DNA of 64,000 nucleotides. Source: Siphonodentalium dalli (Eukaryota > Mollusca > Scaphopoda > Gadilida > Siphonodentaliidae). Position numbers and translations under genes: made by a program. The stretch is from assembly GCA_032622095.1 (NCBI GenBank), contig CP136061.1, positions 45,451,797 through 45,515,796 of the forward strand, written 5' to 3'. The first letter of the stretch is position 1, and each line of letters opens with the position of its first letter. The notes beneath the pieces are model-generated. The model was not told where the DNA came from. It saw nothing but the letters and a program-made list of their open reading frames with translations, and made no database searches. This document shows, one piece after another, positions 33,365 through 43,416 of the stretch.

Positions 33365-33728
33365 TGATTATGTGTTTTTCTTGTACGAGTCCAGGTTGTG
33401 GTGAAAAGTCATATCGGACGAGACACGCAGTGTCGTATGGAATCCTATTTGGGCCACTTCCTAATGGCGCTTTCGGCGCGCGCCGAAAGCGACAAAAAGT
33501 GCGCCATTAGTAACGCGCCGAAAGCGCCGAAAGCGACAAAATATGCGCCGTTACGGCGAACTATTTGTCGCTTTCGGCGCACTTTTTGTCGCTTTCGGCG
33601 CGTTACTAATGGCGCACTTTAGGAAGTGGCCCTAATAGTATTCCATAGTGTCGAGTCCAATATGACTTTTCACCACAACCTGGATGAGTACAAGAAAAAC
33701 TCATACTGTACACAACATTGTAGAATGA
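33365..33728. mobile_element. Nested palindromes, copy in unit B
   Basis: Counterpart of 26781-27188. The inner element (33445-33637) has a changed centre (GCCGTTACGGCGAACTATTT) and lacks one GCGCGCGATATTAGCGC-containing segment. The left outer arm is shortened by the 32-bp deletion. Confidence 0.7.
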
Positions 33729-33939
33729 CATTTGTATTATCCATCTGTATGTTTATCCAAATTTTGGGAATAAAACTTTAGTGGTTACTTTTGGTATTTG
33801 TCGGCACTTAGTTCTCTATTAAAGCCTGTATTTGATCATCAGAAAGCATGATTTGGAACAGTAAACACGCAAATGAAGAAAAAAACTCAATGCGCCAGTG
33901 TTGCGCGCACATCACAATTCACCAATTCAATTCGCAATA

Positions 33940-34298
33940 GTTAATTAGTGACGTCACAGAGTCCCGATAAAAAAGTTATATTGCACACTTGGGAGTCCAA
34001 TATGACATTCGGGAGTCCACTATGACTTTTTTCCGGATTATCACGTGGCGGCTTTTGCCCAATCAGAAAGAGTGTTAGTTGAGGGATGGATACTAAATGG
34101 CTGTTATTGTTGCATTTCAATCGAACTCTGGCAGAGGGTGGAGCGAACCAGTCAGAATTGCTTGGCTGCATTAGTTCCTCTTTGTCAGAGCGTCGGCACG
34201 AGTGAGTCGTGTGGTCTGTAACCTCAATTGGGAGCAACCGCCCTCGTGCTGATGCCGGCGAGTGAGACGATTTTGGATTAGGCTTAGGACGACGGACA
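33940..34298 (+). promoter_or_regulatory. Promoter-like block before the second ORF of unit B
   Basis: The CRE (TGACGTCA at 33949-33956), E-box CACGTG and CCAAT box found in unit A are all retained in the same order and spacing, ahead of ATG 34299. Confidence 0.4.
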
Positions 34299-35054
34299 AT
34301 GCAGCTAATCCCTGACGCCGCGTTGGCTGCAATGCAAAGATCTCAAATAGTGGACACTGTTAGTTGGAATCTCCAATCTAACAGGGGCTATTTGGTTATT
34401 TGCGTTGAATTCCGGACGGAGGATGCTGGTATCCAGAGATCTTCTACCCGGAGCAGGATTACCAAGACCAGCCGTAACATGCCTCCAAAGAGAAAGACAC
34501 CAGCTCGAAGGAGAAGGGACGCCGCCAGACAGGCAAAGTGGAAGAAGAAGATGGGGGTGACCGTTGATCGACCGGTCACCCCTCCCCGCGTGGTTCAGCC
34601 GTCCAGTGTCATAGCCGGCAGGTCGAAGTTGTCTGAGAGACGCCCAGACGACTCGACCTGCATGGAGCCTGATGACATGTACCAGCTAGCAGGGACTCCG
34701 TGGATCTGCCGGAAGTCCCTGCTGTTGACGTCGAGGCGAGCGGAGACAGGGACGTGGACACCACCCCAGATGTTCCTGCCGCCAGCTTTGAGGTGCAGTT
34801 GGACAGCTTGCCACCACGGACACCGGAATTTCATCTCATCCCGCTGTCCCCCTAGCAACAACACCAGTACAGCCTACATCATGTCTACGGAGGAAATTGA
34901 TTTCTTGAAAAACCAACAAGTACAACATAAAATCCAAAATGAAAAATTCGAACTCTTCATGCGACAACATCAACAGGAAATTCCTCCATCTCCACAATCT
35001 CCACATTCATCAACAGAGAAGCCTAATCCCAAGAAAAAAAGAAAGAAGAAATGA
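34299..35054 (+). CDS. Second ORF of unit B, 251 codons, uninterrupted
   Basis: ATG 34299 (or ATG 34479, MPPKRKTPARRRRDAARQAK) to TGA at 35052. It keeps the basic N-terminus, SERRPDDSTCMEPDDMYQLAGTP, and the C-terminal MSTEEIDFLKNQQVQHKIQ, FELFMRQHQQEIPPSP, and NPKKKRKKK tail. The middle (WICRKSLLLTSRRAETGTWT to FISSRCPP) looks like the out-of-frame reading of the acidic segment seen in unit A. A 14-bp deletion near 34852 relative to A brings the frame back. So the ORF is open but probably carries about 60 residues of wrong frame. Followed by AATAAA (about 35093) and the conserved 3' hairpin. Function unknown. Confidence 0.5.
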   Translation: MQLIPDAALAAMQRSQIVDTVSWNLQSNRGYLVICVEFRTEDAGIQRSSTRSRITKTSRNMPPKRKTPARRRRDAARQAKWKKKMGVTVDRPVTPPRVVQPSSVIAGRSKLSERRPDDSTCMEPDDMYQLAGTPWICRKSLLLTSRRAETGTWTPPQMFLPPALRCSWTACHHGHRNFISSRCPPSNNTSTAYIMSTEEIDFLKNQQVQHKIQNEKFELFMRQHQQEIPPSPQSPHSSTEKPNPKKKRKKK

Positions 35055-35427
35055 AATTTACCATAAATATGCTTCTTTTTTTTTATTAATCTGAATAAAG
35101 GCAAAAAATGAGGGATTAAGGAGAGGTGCCTCTCGGCCCTTTCGAGAATCCCGGGCTAGCCACCCAAACCACTCACTCTACTATTTCAATCGAATTATAT
35201 CTGCCTTGTTAGTTTAGATACAATACAATCGACGGTTTCACTTCTTCAAATCACCAACAGTGCTCTTTGTGTATTCTTGATAACCTTAGCAGTTCGTCCA
35301 AATTCGCAGACATTTTTGACATAGCTAAAGATTGCATTGACGAAATAACGGATACTTGAATAAGTGCTAGCTTTATAGATCTTAATCCAACCTACCCCAT
35401 ACACACCCACGCATTACCAGAATTTGA

Positions 35428-35871
35428 CTTAAAGGTACTCAATCCGATCAGACACTCGTAAATTACTATTTCTTTGGCTTCGGGGTAAAACATATTTGAT
35501 TCTAGTCGAGGAACCATCAAAGCTGAGAGTGATTAGATATCGATGTTTGAACTTTGCGGTTTCTATTGTTTGTGGGACACAAACTGATTGAAGCACGAGG
35601 GTCAAACGGACGGTCTGCAGATAAAAATGGATAACTCTAAAATCAAGTGGTAATAATTACCACCTGATTTTAGAGTTATCCATCTTTATCTGCAAGACCG
35701 TCCGTTTGACCTCGTGTTTCTGGTAATCAAACAATTGAAATCACAAACTTCAAAAATCTATATCTGATCAATCTGACGGGTGGGTTCCTCGACTCGAATC
35801 AAAAATCTTTTACCCCCGGAACCAAAGAAATAGTAATTTATGAGCGTCTGATCGGATTGAGTACCTTTAAG
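35428..35871. repeat. Terminal hairpin of unit B with inner 122-bp palindrome
   Basis: CTTAAAGGTACTCAATCCGA (about 35428) is mirrored by TCGGATTGAGTACCTTTAAG ending 35871. The inner palindrome is at 35593-35716. This complete form shows how far the hairpin originally reached. The copy in unit A is cut at 29328. Confidence 0.85.
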
Positions 35872-36517
35872 TACCACCAAAGTTGAACACTTGTGGTGTA
35901 AATTATTTCATTGAAATCTCCGTTATTTCGTCAAAGTAATTATATATACATGTAGAGTTATCACCCTTAAGATTATCTCAGGCAACAAATTTCGAAATAT
36001 AATCATAACTTTGCGATGTTACTCCGATTGAATTTACCCACTAATAGTATTTTGAAGTTGGATCCAATTTCCAATAGAAAAGAAATATGTCCGGCCAATA
36101 CACTTGAAACATATTGAAGAACGGTTATTCAGTACTGGCTCTAGTGATCTATTTTTCAACTTTTAGACGAATCTTTGAGATAGAAATGCGATAGCACTGC
36201 CAGGAGATATCTACGTCTGCGCATCTTTCCGCTTGTATTGTCCGTCATAATTCTTCTATTTGGATTTGAAAATATGTCGCCATCACGAAATGCGAAAATC
36301 GTTTAAACAATGTTTTTATCGAGCAAGGTCACCATGGCGACACAAGTGTTTTAGTTTATAACAGCGGGCTATATTGTATTGAAGTACGGAACGGAAGCGT
36401 ATTGGGGTCACAGTTTGAATTTAATTCCGCAATTATCTCTTGCATGTAACTAAGACTTACATATCTCTTAATCTATACATCTATACATGGTCACGCATTG
36501 AGGTTTTTTTTCATTTG
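35872..36517. other. No gene seen
   Basis: AT-rich DNA. The last ~30 bp (36492-36526) match the reverse complement of the sequence at about 27329-27363 in unit A, which is the target of the next element. Confidence 0.6.
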
Positions 36518-36526
36518 CGTGTTTAC

Positions 36527-39500
36527 CGGTGTGACTAATTACCGCCCGGGACCGCCCGGGACCGCCCGGGCGACCCACGGGCCCGTGGACACAATATCTC
36601 GACGGTATAACGTAGCGACATGCCACCTGAGGGCAACATAGAAAAATTTACTCGCTCGCTCGTCTCCGGCCGGTCATATTAACCCCACAAATGCCGATAT
36701 TGGCTAAAAGAGCCTGGGTGATTACTGGTGTCTTCGTGTGTTTTCAGACCGATTATTTTGGTGATTCTCGGTAGTGCAATACACCTGAGTGTTAATTCCA
36801 TGTATTGACTCGTTGACGCGTCCACGGCCGATGTTATTAACCCCTCAAATGCAGGTAAAATAGTGTATAAACAAAAGAACCTTGGAACCTTGGAACCGCC
36901 CGGGCGGCCCCATGGGCCCGTGGACACTATATCTCGACGTTATAACATAGCGAAATACCCCACGAGGTCAACCTAGAAAATGTTACTCGCTCGCTCGACC
37001 CCGGCCGGTGTTATTAACCCCTCAAAATCCGACAAAATGGTATATAAACAAAAAGTACATTGGGACCGCCCGGGACCGCCCGGTGGCCCCACGTGCCCGT
37101 GGAGCACATTGTGACCGCCCGGGACCGCCCGGGTGGCCCCACGTGCCCGTGGACACAATATCTCGACGGTATAACGTAGCGACATGCCACCTGAGGGCAA
37201 CATAGACAAATTTACTCGCTCGCTCGTCTCCGGCCGGTCATATTAACCCCACAAATGCCGATATTGGCTAAAAGAGCCTGGGTGATTACTGGTGTCTTCG
37301 TGTGTTTTCAGACCGATTATTTTGGTGATTCTCGGTAGTGCAATACACCTGAGTGTTAATTCCATGTATTGACTCGTTGTCGCGTCCACGGCCGATGTTA
37401 TTAACCCCTCAAATTCAGGTAAAATAGTGTATAAACAAAAGAACCTTGGAACCGCCCGGGACCGCCCGGGCGGCCCCATGGGCCCGTGGACACTATATCT
37501 CGACGTTATAACATAGCGACATACCCCACGAGGTCAACCTAGAAAATGTTACTCGCTCGCTCGACCCCGGCCGATGTTATTAACCCCTCAAAATACGACA
37601 AAATGGTATATAAACAAAAAGAACATTGGGACCGCCCGGGTGGCCACACGTGCCCGTGGACACAATATCTCGACGTTATAACATAGCGACATACCCCACG
37701 AGGTCAACGTAGAAAATTTTACTCGCTCGCTCGACCCCGGGCGGTGTTATTAACCCCTCAAAATCCGACAAAATGGTATATAAACAAAAAGCACATTGGG
37801 ACCGCCCGGATGGCCCCACGTGCCCGCGGACACAATATCTCGACGTTATAACGTAGCTACATACCCCACGAGGTCAACCTAGAAAATGTTACTCGCTCGC
37901 TCGACTCCGGCCGGTGTTATTAACCCCCTCAAAATCCGATAAAATGGTATATAAACAAAAAGCACATTGGGACCGCCCGGGAGGCCCCATGGGCCCGTGG
38001 ACACTATGTCTCGACGTTATAACGTAGCGACATACCCCACGAGGTCAAACTACAAAATGGTACTCGCTCGCTCGACTCCAGCCGGTGTTATTAACCCCTC
38101 AAAATCCGACAAAATGGTATATAAAAAAAAAACATTGGGACCGCCCGGGACCGCCCGGGTGGCCCCACGTGCCCGTGGACACAATATCTCGACGTTATAA
38201 CGTTGCGACATACCCCACGATGTCAACCTAGAAAATGTTACTCACTCGCTGGACTCAGGTCGGTGTTATTAACCCCTCAAAATCCGATAAAATGGTATAT
38301 AAACAAAAAGAATATTGGGACCGCCGATGGACCGCCCGGGAGGCCCCATGGGCTCGTGGATACTATATCTCGACATTAGAACGTAGCAACAGCTGCAACA
38401 TACCCCACGAGGTCAACCTACAAAATGGTACTCGCTCGACTCCGGCCGGCGTTATTAACCCCTCAAAATCCGATAAAATGGTATATAGACAAAAAGAACA
38501 TTGGGACCGCCCGGGACCGCACGGGTGGCCCCACGTGCCCGTGGACACAATATCTCGACGTTATAACGTAGCGACATGCCACCTGAGGGCAACATAGAAA
38601 AATTTACTCGCTCGCTCGTCTCCGGTCAGTCATATTAACCCCACAAATGCCGATATTGGCTAAAAGAGCCTGGGTGATTACTGGTGTCTTCGTGTGTTTT
38701 CAGACAGATTATTTTGGTGATTCTCGTTAGTGCAATACACCTGAGTGTTAATTTCATGTATTGACACGTTGACGCATCCACGGCCGATGTTATTAACCCC
38801 TCAAATTCCGGTAAAATAGTGTATAAACAAAAGAACCTTGGAACCGCCCGGGACCGCCCGGGCGGACCGATGGGCCCGTGGACACTATATCTCGATGTTA
38901 TAACATAGCGAAATACCCCACGAGGTCAACCTAGAAAATGTTACTCGCTCGCTCGACCCCGGCCGGTGTTATTAACCCCTCAAAATCCGACAAAATGGTA
39001 TATAAACAAAAAGAACATTGGGACCGCCCGGGTGGCCCCACGTGCCCGTGGACACAATATCTCGACGTTATAACATAGCGACATACCCCACGAGGTCAAC
39101 CTATAAAATGTTACTCGCTCGCTCGACCCCGGCCGGTGTTATTAACCCCTCAAAATCCGACAAAATGGTATATAAACAAAAAGAACATTGGGACCGCCCG
39201 GGACCGCCCGGGTGGCCCCACGTGCCCGTGGACACAATATCTCGACGTTATAACGTAGCGACATACCCCACGAGGTCAACATATAAAATGTTACTCGCTC
39301 GCTCGACCCCGGCCGGTGTTATTAACCCCTCAAAATCCGACAAAATGGTATATAAACAAAAAGAACATTGGGACCGCCCGGGACCGCCCGGGACCGCCCG
39401 TGAGGCCCCATAGGCCCGTGTACACAATATCTCGACGTTATAGCGTAGTGACATACCCCACGAGGTCAACCTACAAAATGGTACTCGCTCGCTCGACTCC

Positions 39501-40229
39501 GGCCGGCGTTATTAACCCCTCAAAATCCGATAAAATGGTATATAGACAAAAAGAACATTGGGACCGCCCGGGACCGCCCGGTGGCCCCACGTTCCCGTGG
39601 ACACAATATCTCGACGTTATAACGTAGCGACATCCCACCTGAGGGCAACATAGAAAAATGAACTCGCTCGCTCGTCTCCGGTCGGTCATATTAACCCCCA
39701 CAAATGCCGATATTGGCTAAAAGAGCCTTGGTGATTACTGTTGTCTTCGTATGTTTTCAGACAGATTATTTTGGTGATTCTCGGTAGTGCAATACACCTG
39801 AGTGTTAATTCCATGTATTGACTCGTTGAAGCGTCCACGGCCGATGTTATTAACCCCTCAAATTCAGGTAAAATAGTGTATAAACAAAAGAACCTTGGAA
39901 CCGCCCGGGACCACCCGGGCGGCCCCATGGGCCCGTGGACACTATATCTCGACGTTATAACATAGCGACATACCCCACGAGGTCAACCTAGAAAATGTTA
40001 CTCGCTCGCTCGACCCCGGCCGGTGTTATTAACCCCTCAAAATCCGACAAAATGGTATATAAACAAAAAGAACATTGGGACCGCCCGGGACCGCCCGGGC
40101 CGTGGACACAATATCTCGACGTTATAACGTAGCGACATACCCCACGAGGTAAACCTAGAAAATGTTACTCGCTCGCTCGACTCCGGTCGTTGTTATTAAC
40201 CCCTCAAAATCCGATAAAATGGTATATAT
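36527..40229. repeat. Left satellite arm: 170-bp and longer monomers
   Basis: Short monomers (about 170 bp) contain GACCGCCCGGG decamers (1-3 copies), GTGGCCCCACGTGCCCGTGG, ACACAATATCTCGACGTTAT, ATACCCCACGAGGTCAACC, TTACTCGCTCGCTCGACCCC, GGTGTTATTAACCCCTCAAA and ATGGTATATAAACAAAAAG. Long monomers (near 36650-36900, 37230-37450, 38625-38840 and 39685-39900) carry an extra segment with ATGCCGATATTGGCTAAAAG and GTGTTAATTCCATGTATTGA. Long monomers recur between runs of short ones. All long ORFs here follow the satellite and are not genes. Confidence 0.9.
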
Positions 40230-40471
40230 CTGTGAATCGTATTTCGTGTACCGTTTGTAAATTCTGATCACACATTGAGAGTTGTTAAAAACGCTGTTCG
40301 TTCGAGAAGACTTTTTTTGGCGACGATTTTATTTGAATGGTTTCGGAAGACAAAAATATTATAAACATGTCAATTTGACACACTCTTAAATCTCTTTTTC
40401 CTGGCCGCTGAAATTTTACTGGCCAGTATATATGACACACCTAATTTATTGTGAAATTCCACCATGGCATA
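40230..40471. other. Unique spacer between the satellite arms
   Basis: About 240 bp of AT-rich, non-satellite sequence separates the direct from the inverted array. It has no ORF of note and would form the loop of the palindrome. Confidence 0.6.
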
Positions 40472-42081
40472 AGGTCCCGGGCGGTCCCAAGGTTAATTTT
40501 GTTTGTACACTATTTTACCGGAATTTGAGGGGTTAATAACATCGGCCGTGGACGCGTCAACGAGTCAGTATATAAGGATTAACTGTCATGTGGACTGTTT
40601 TTATGGAGATGTAACGGTGAGGCAAGTGGACATAACTTGTGTAAAACCCGAAGGGTTTTACATATAAGTTATGTCCACTTACCTCACCGTTACATCGCCA
40701 TAAAAATAGTCCACATGACCGTTAATCCTTATATTTATATACATTTAGCGAAAAAGCCACTTTTGTAAATATATTTAAATCGAAAAGTGTATCGTGACAA
40801 GATCAGCCCAAAATACCCAATAGCACCCTTGGCAAAAGTTAATAGGAACAATTTCTCTTCATGTTGAAACCCGATGATGTATTAAGTCAATCCTGCGCGA
40901 GTCAAAATGCGCCCAAAGCATTACGCGTTCGTCTTTCCAAACCTAATGACATATCGATGGTGTTATTAGCTTGGTGTTATGAGGCTTTGCGCATTCACCG
41001 AGAAATAACTGCAACTAGCCACGTGGGCGCCGACCAATCAGAATGCTGGATTTAGTGATGACAACACTTAGTGTGTAAATATATGGAATTAACACTCAGG
41101 TGTATTGCACTACCGCGAATCACCAAATAATCTGTCTGCAAACACAGGAAGACACCCGTAATCATCCAGACTCTTTTAGCCAATATCGGCATTTGTTGGG
41201 TTAATATGACCGACCGGAGACGAGCGAGCGAGTACATTTTTCTATGTTGCCCTCAGGTGGCATGTCGCTACGTTATAACGTCGAGATATTGTGTCCACGG
41301 GCACGTGGAACCACACGGGCGGTCCCGGGCGGTCCCAATGTTCTTTTTGTCAATATACCATTTTATCGGATTTTGAGGGGTTAATAACGCCGACCGGAGT
41401 CGAGCGAGCGAGTACATTTTGTATGTTGACCTCGTGGGGTATGTCGCTACGTTATAACGTCGAGATATAGTGTCCACGGGCCCATTTGGCCTCCCGGGCG
41501 GTCCCGGGCGGTCCCAATGTTCTTTTTGTTTATATACCATTTTATCGGATTTTGAGGGGTTAATAACACCAGCCGGAGTCGAGCGAGCGAGTAACATTTT
41601 CTAGGTTGACCTCGTGGGGTATGTCGCTACGTTATAACGTCGAGATATTGTGTCCACGGGCACGTGGGGCCACCCGGCGGTCCCGGGCGGTCCCAATGTT
41701 ATTTTTGTTTATATACCATTTTATCGGATTTTAAGGGGTTAATAACAACGGCCGGAGTCGAGCGAGTAACATTTTCTAGGTTGACCTCGTGGGGTATGTC
41801 GCTACGCTATAACGTCGAGATATTGTGTACACGGGCACGTGGGGCCACCCGGGCGGTCCCGGGCGGTCCCAATGTTCTTTTTGTTTATATACCATTTTGT
41901 CGGATTTTGAGGGGTTAATAACACCGACCGGGGTCGAGCGAGCGAGTAACATTTTCTAGGTTGACCTCGTGGGGTATGTCGCTATGTTATAACCTCGAGA
42001 TATAGTGTCCACGTGCACGTGGGGCCGCCCGGGCGGTCCCGGGCGGTCCCCGGGCGGTCCCGGGCGGTAATTAGTCACACC
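40472..42081. repeat. Right satellite arm, inverted
   Basis: Complement of the left-arm monomers, in order: one long monomer (split by an insertion at about 40567-41082) and about four to five short monomers. GGGCGGTCCC decamers reach four in a row at the right end. It is shorter than the left arm (about 1.1 kb of satellite against 3.7 kb), so the palindrome is asymmetric. Confidence 0.85.
40567..41082. mobile_element. Insertion with a 163-bp near-perfect hairpin inside a satellite monomer
   Basis: The long monomer breaks after AACGAGTCA (40566) and resumes at ATGGAATTAACACTCAGG (about 41083). The insert starts with a hairpin, 40571-40733: TATAAGGATTAACTGTCATG, AACGGTGAGGCAAGTGGACA, TTGTGTAAAACCC and complements, centred at about 40652. 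About 350 bp of AT-rich sequence follows. No ORF with domain character. Target duplication not resolved. Confidence 0.7.
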
Positions 42082-42090
42082 CGTGTTTAC

Positions 42091-42371
42091 TGTTCCAAAT
42101 CATGCTTTCTGATTATCAAATACAGGCTTTAATAGATAACTAAGTGCCGACAAATACCAAAAGTAACCACTAAAGTTTTTTTCCCAAAATTTGGATAAAC
42201 ATACAGATGGATAATAAAAATGTCACTCTACAATGTTGGGTACAGTATAAATTTTTCTTGTACTCGTCCAGGTTGTGGTGAAAAGTCATATTGGACTCGA
42301 CACTGAATGTCCAATATGGCTTTTCACCACAACCTGGACGAGTACAAGAAAAACTCATAACTTTATAATAG
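42091..42371. repeat. Third, inverted partial copy of unit A/B sequence
   Basis: The reverse complement of about 27130-27330 of unit A continues from the insertion border. It includes AAGTGCCGACAAATACCAAA and a simple outer hairpin (about 42222-42360: CTTGTACTCGTCCAGGTTGT and complement) that lacks the inner GCGCCGAAAGCG element. Together with 36492-36526 it forms the target into which the 5.55-kb element inserted. Confidence 0.8.
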
Positions 42372-42373
42372 TA

Positions 42374-42828
42374 CCAGTCGAAAGAAGTGGTATATTAAGC
42401 GCGCTATTTTCGCGCCAAATATCGCAATAATATTGCAAGTGGAAACGCTTATAAAGCATGTCGCTTGTGATATTATTGCAATATTTTGCACTTAATATCT
42501 CAATATTTTGCGCTTAATATTGTGACATCAAATTATTGCTTCTTCTAGATTGTTTATTGTATAAATAGAGGCAATGTTTTAGATATGTATATAATTATAG
42601 TTGTAAATGATATATGTACACTATATGCACAGTATATATCTAATATAAATATAACACTATTGGGTCTGTATGAAATTTACCGCGCTTAGTATCGCAATAT
42701 TTTGAATTCAATATTGCAATAATAAGCGCGACAGATTGTTGGTAGTGGGCTATAATCACGCCTTTTCCTAAATTAAGCACGCTCAATGTCTCAATAAAGG
42801 TGCGCCTAAAAATACCACTTCTGACTGG
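42374..42828. mobile_element. MITE with CCAGTC..AGAAGTGGTAT ends and TA target
   Basis: Left end CCAGTCGAAAGAAGTGGTAT (42374) and right end, read inward, CCAGTCAGAAGTGGTATTTT. TA precedes the left end. The matching TA on the right (43417-43418) is displaced because another element inserted exactly at the right border. Interior rich in TATCGCAATAATATTGCAA palindromes. Tc1/mariner-like by TA target; non-coding. Confidence 0.7.
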
Positions 42829-43408
42829 CATGGTTCGCGCTGCCACTTGCCAAATTTGCCATTGGCAAAAATAATTCAAATTCGGCAAAAAATATTTTCA
42901 TTTGGCAAACGTTTTGGCAAGTCACTTTTTAATTCCTCAAGAAATTTGATAAATACTGGTCAATCAATACCTTTAATTTCAGGAAACTCTTACAACATAA
43001 TTATATTAGTGGTGTTTTTAAAAGGTTTAGGAAAAGTTAACACCTCTATTAAGATGCAGTTAATCTCATAGTATTAGTACTGATGGTTGGAGGGATTGGA
43101 TTACCAATCTTCCTGTTTTGTGCCCTTCTGTCGCAGAAACCTATCTACCATGGTATTGTTTGGTGATCGGCTTATTGTTGTATAATAAACCACAATAGAG
43201 ATGCGAGTATAATTATTTATTAACCAACTGCTTTTCTATCGATATCAAAAGTGGTTCAAACCACGAGTGTCGAAACATAAGACTTAAGGTTGTAGAAATT
43301 TATACTATCGGGGATAGCATTTGGCATTTGCTACAATAATTTGGCAAAACATATTTTCATTTGGCAAATGTTTTCGCAAAAGTAAATTTCGGTCCAGCGC
43401 GGACCCTG
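42829..43408. mobile_element. hAT MITE, 580 bp, 8-bp target duplication
   Basis: Flanked by CTGACTGG at 42821-42828 and 43409-43416. Ends CATGGTTCGCGCTG and, read inward from the right, CAGGGTCCGCGCTG, an imperfect hAT-style terminus. Subterminal TTGCCAAAT / ATTTGGCAAA repeats lie in both arms. No transposase. It interrupted the end of the neighbouring TA MITE. Confidence 0.85.
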
Positions 43409-43416
43409 CTGACTGG

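Larger units (their letters stand above)
29547..35840. repeat. Composite unit B (6.29 kb), second copy of the tandem duplication
   Basis: Counterpart of 22947-29328 in the same orientation. It differs by scattered substitutions, a 32-bp deletion near 33372 (the left outer arm of the nested palindrome), a shorter inner GCGCCGAAAGCG element and a 14-bp deletion in the second ORF. It is slightly better preserved in the recombinase gene than unit A. Confidence 0.9.
36527..42081. mobile_element. 5.55-kb palindromic satellite element with 9-bp target duplication
   Basis: Begins CGGTGTGACTAATTACCGCC at 36527 and ends with the complement GGCGGTAATTAGTCACACC at 42081. CGTGTTTAC flanks both ends (36518-36526 and 42082-42090). 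The uninterrupted site, GCGTGTTTACTGTTCC read on the minus strand, is present in units A (about 27329) and B, so the insertion is well supported. The inside is a GC-rich satellite in direct orientation (36527-40229), a spacer, then the same satellite inverted (40472-42081). No transposase is encoded. A 9-bp duplication (or 8 bp, if the first C belongs to the element) would fit Mutator-like or hAT transposition. The superfamily is inferred only. Confidence 0.9.

Noticed and set aside
36973-41597. Long ORFs of 60-131 codons rich in GPPG, WPHVPVDTISRRYN and similar peptides on both strands
   Set aside because: They follow the 170-bp satellite, change frame with each monomer and occur on both strands. 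No start or splice context.
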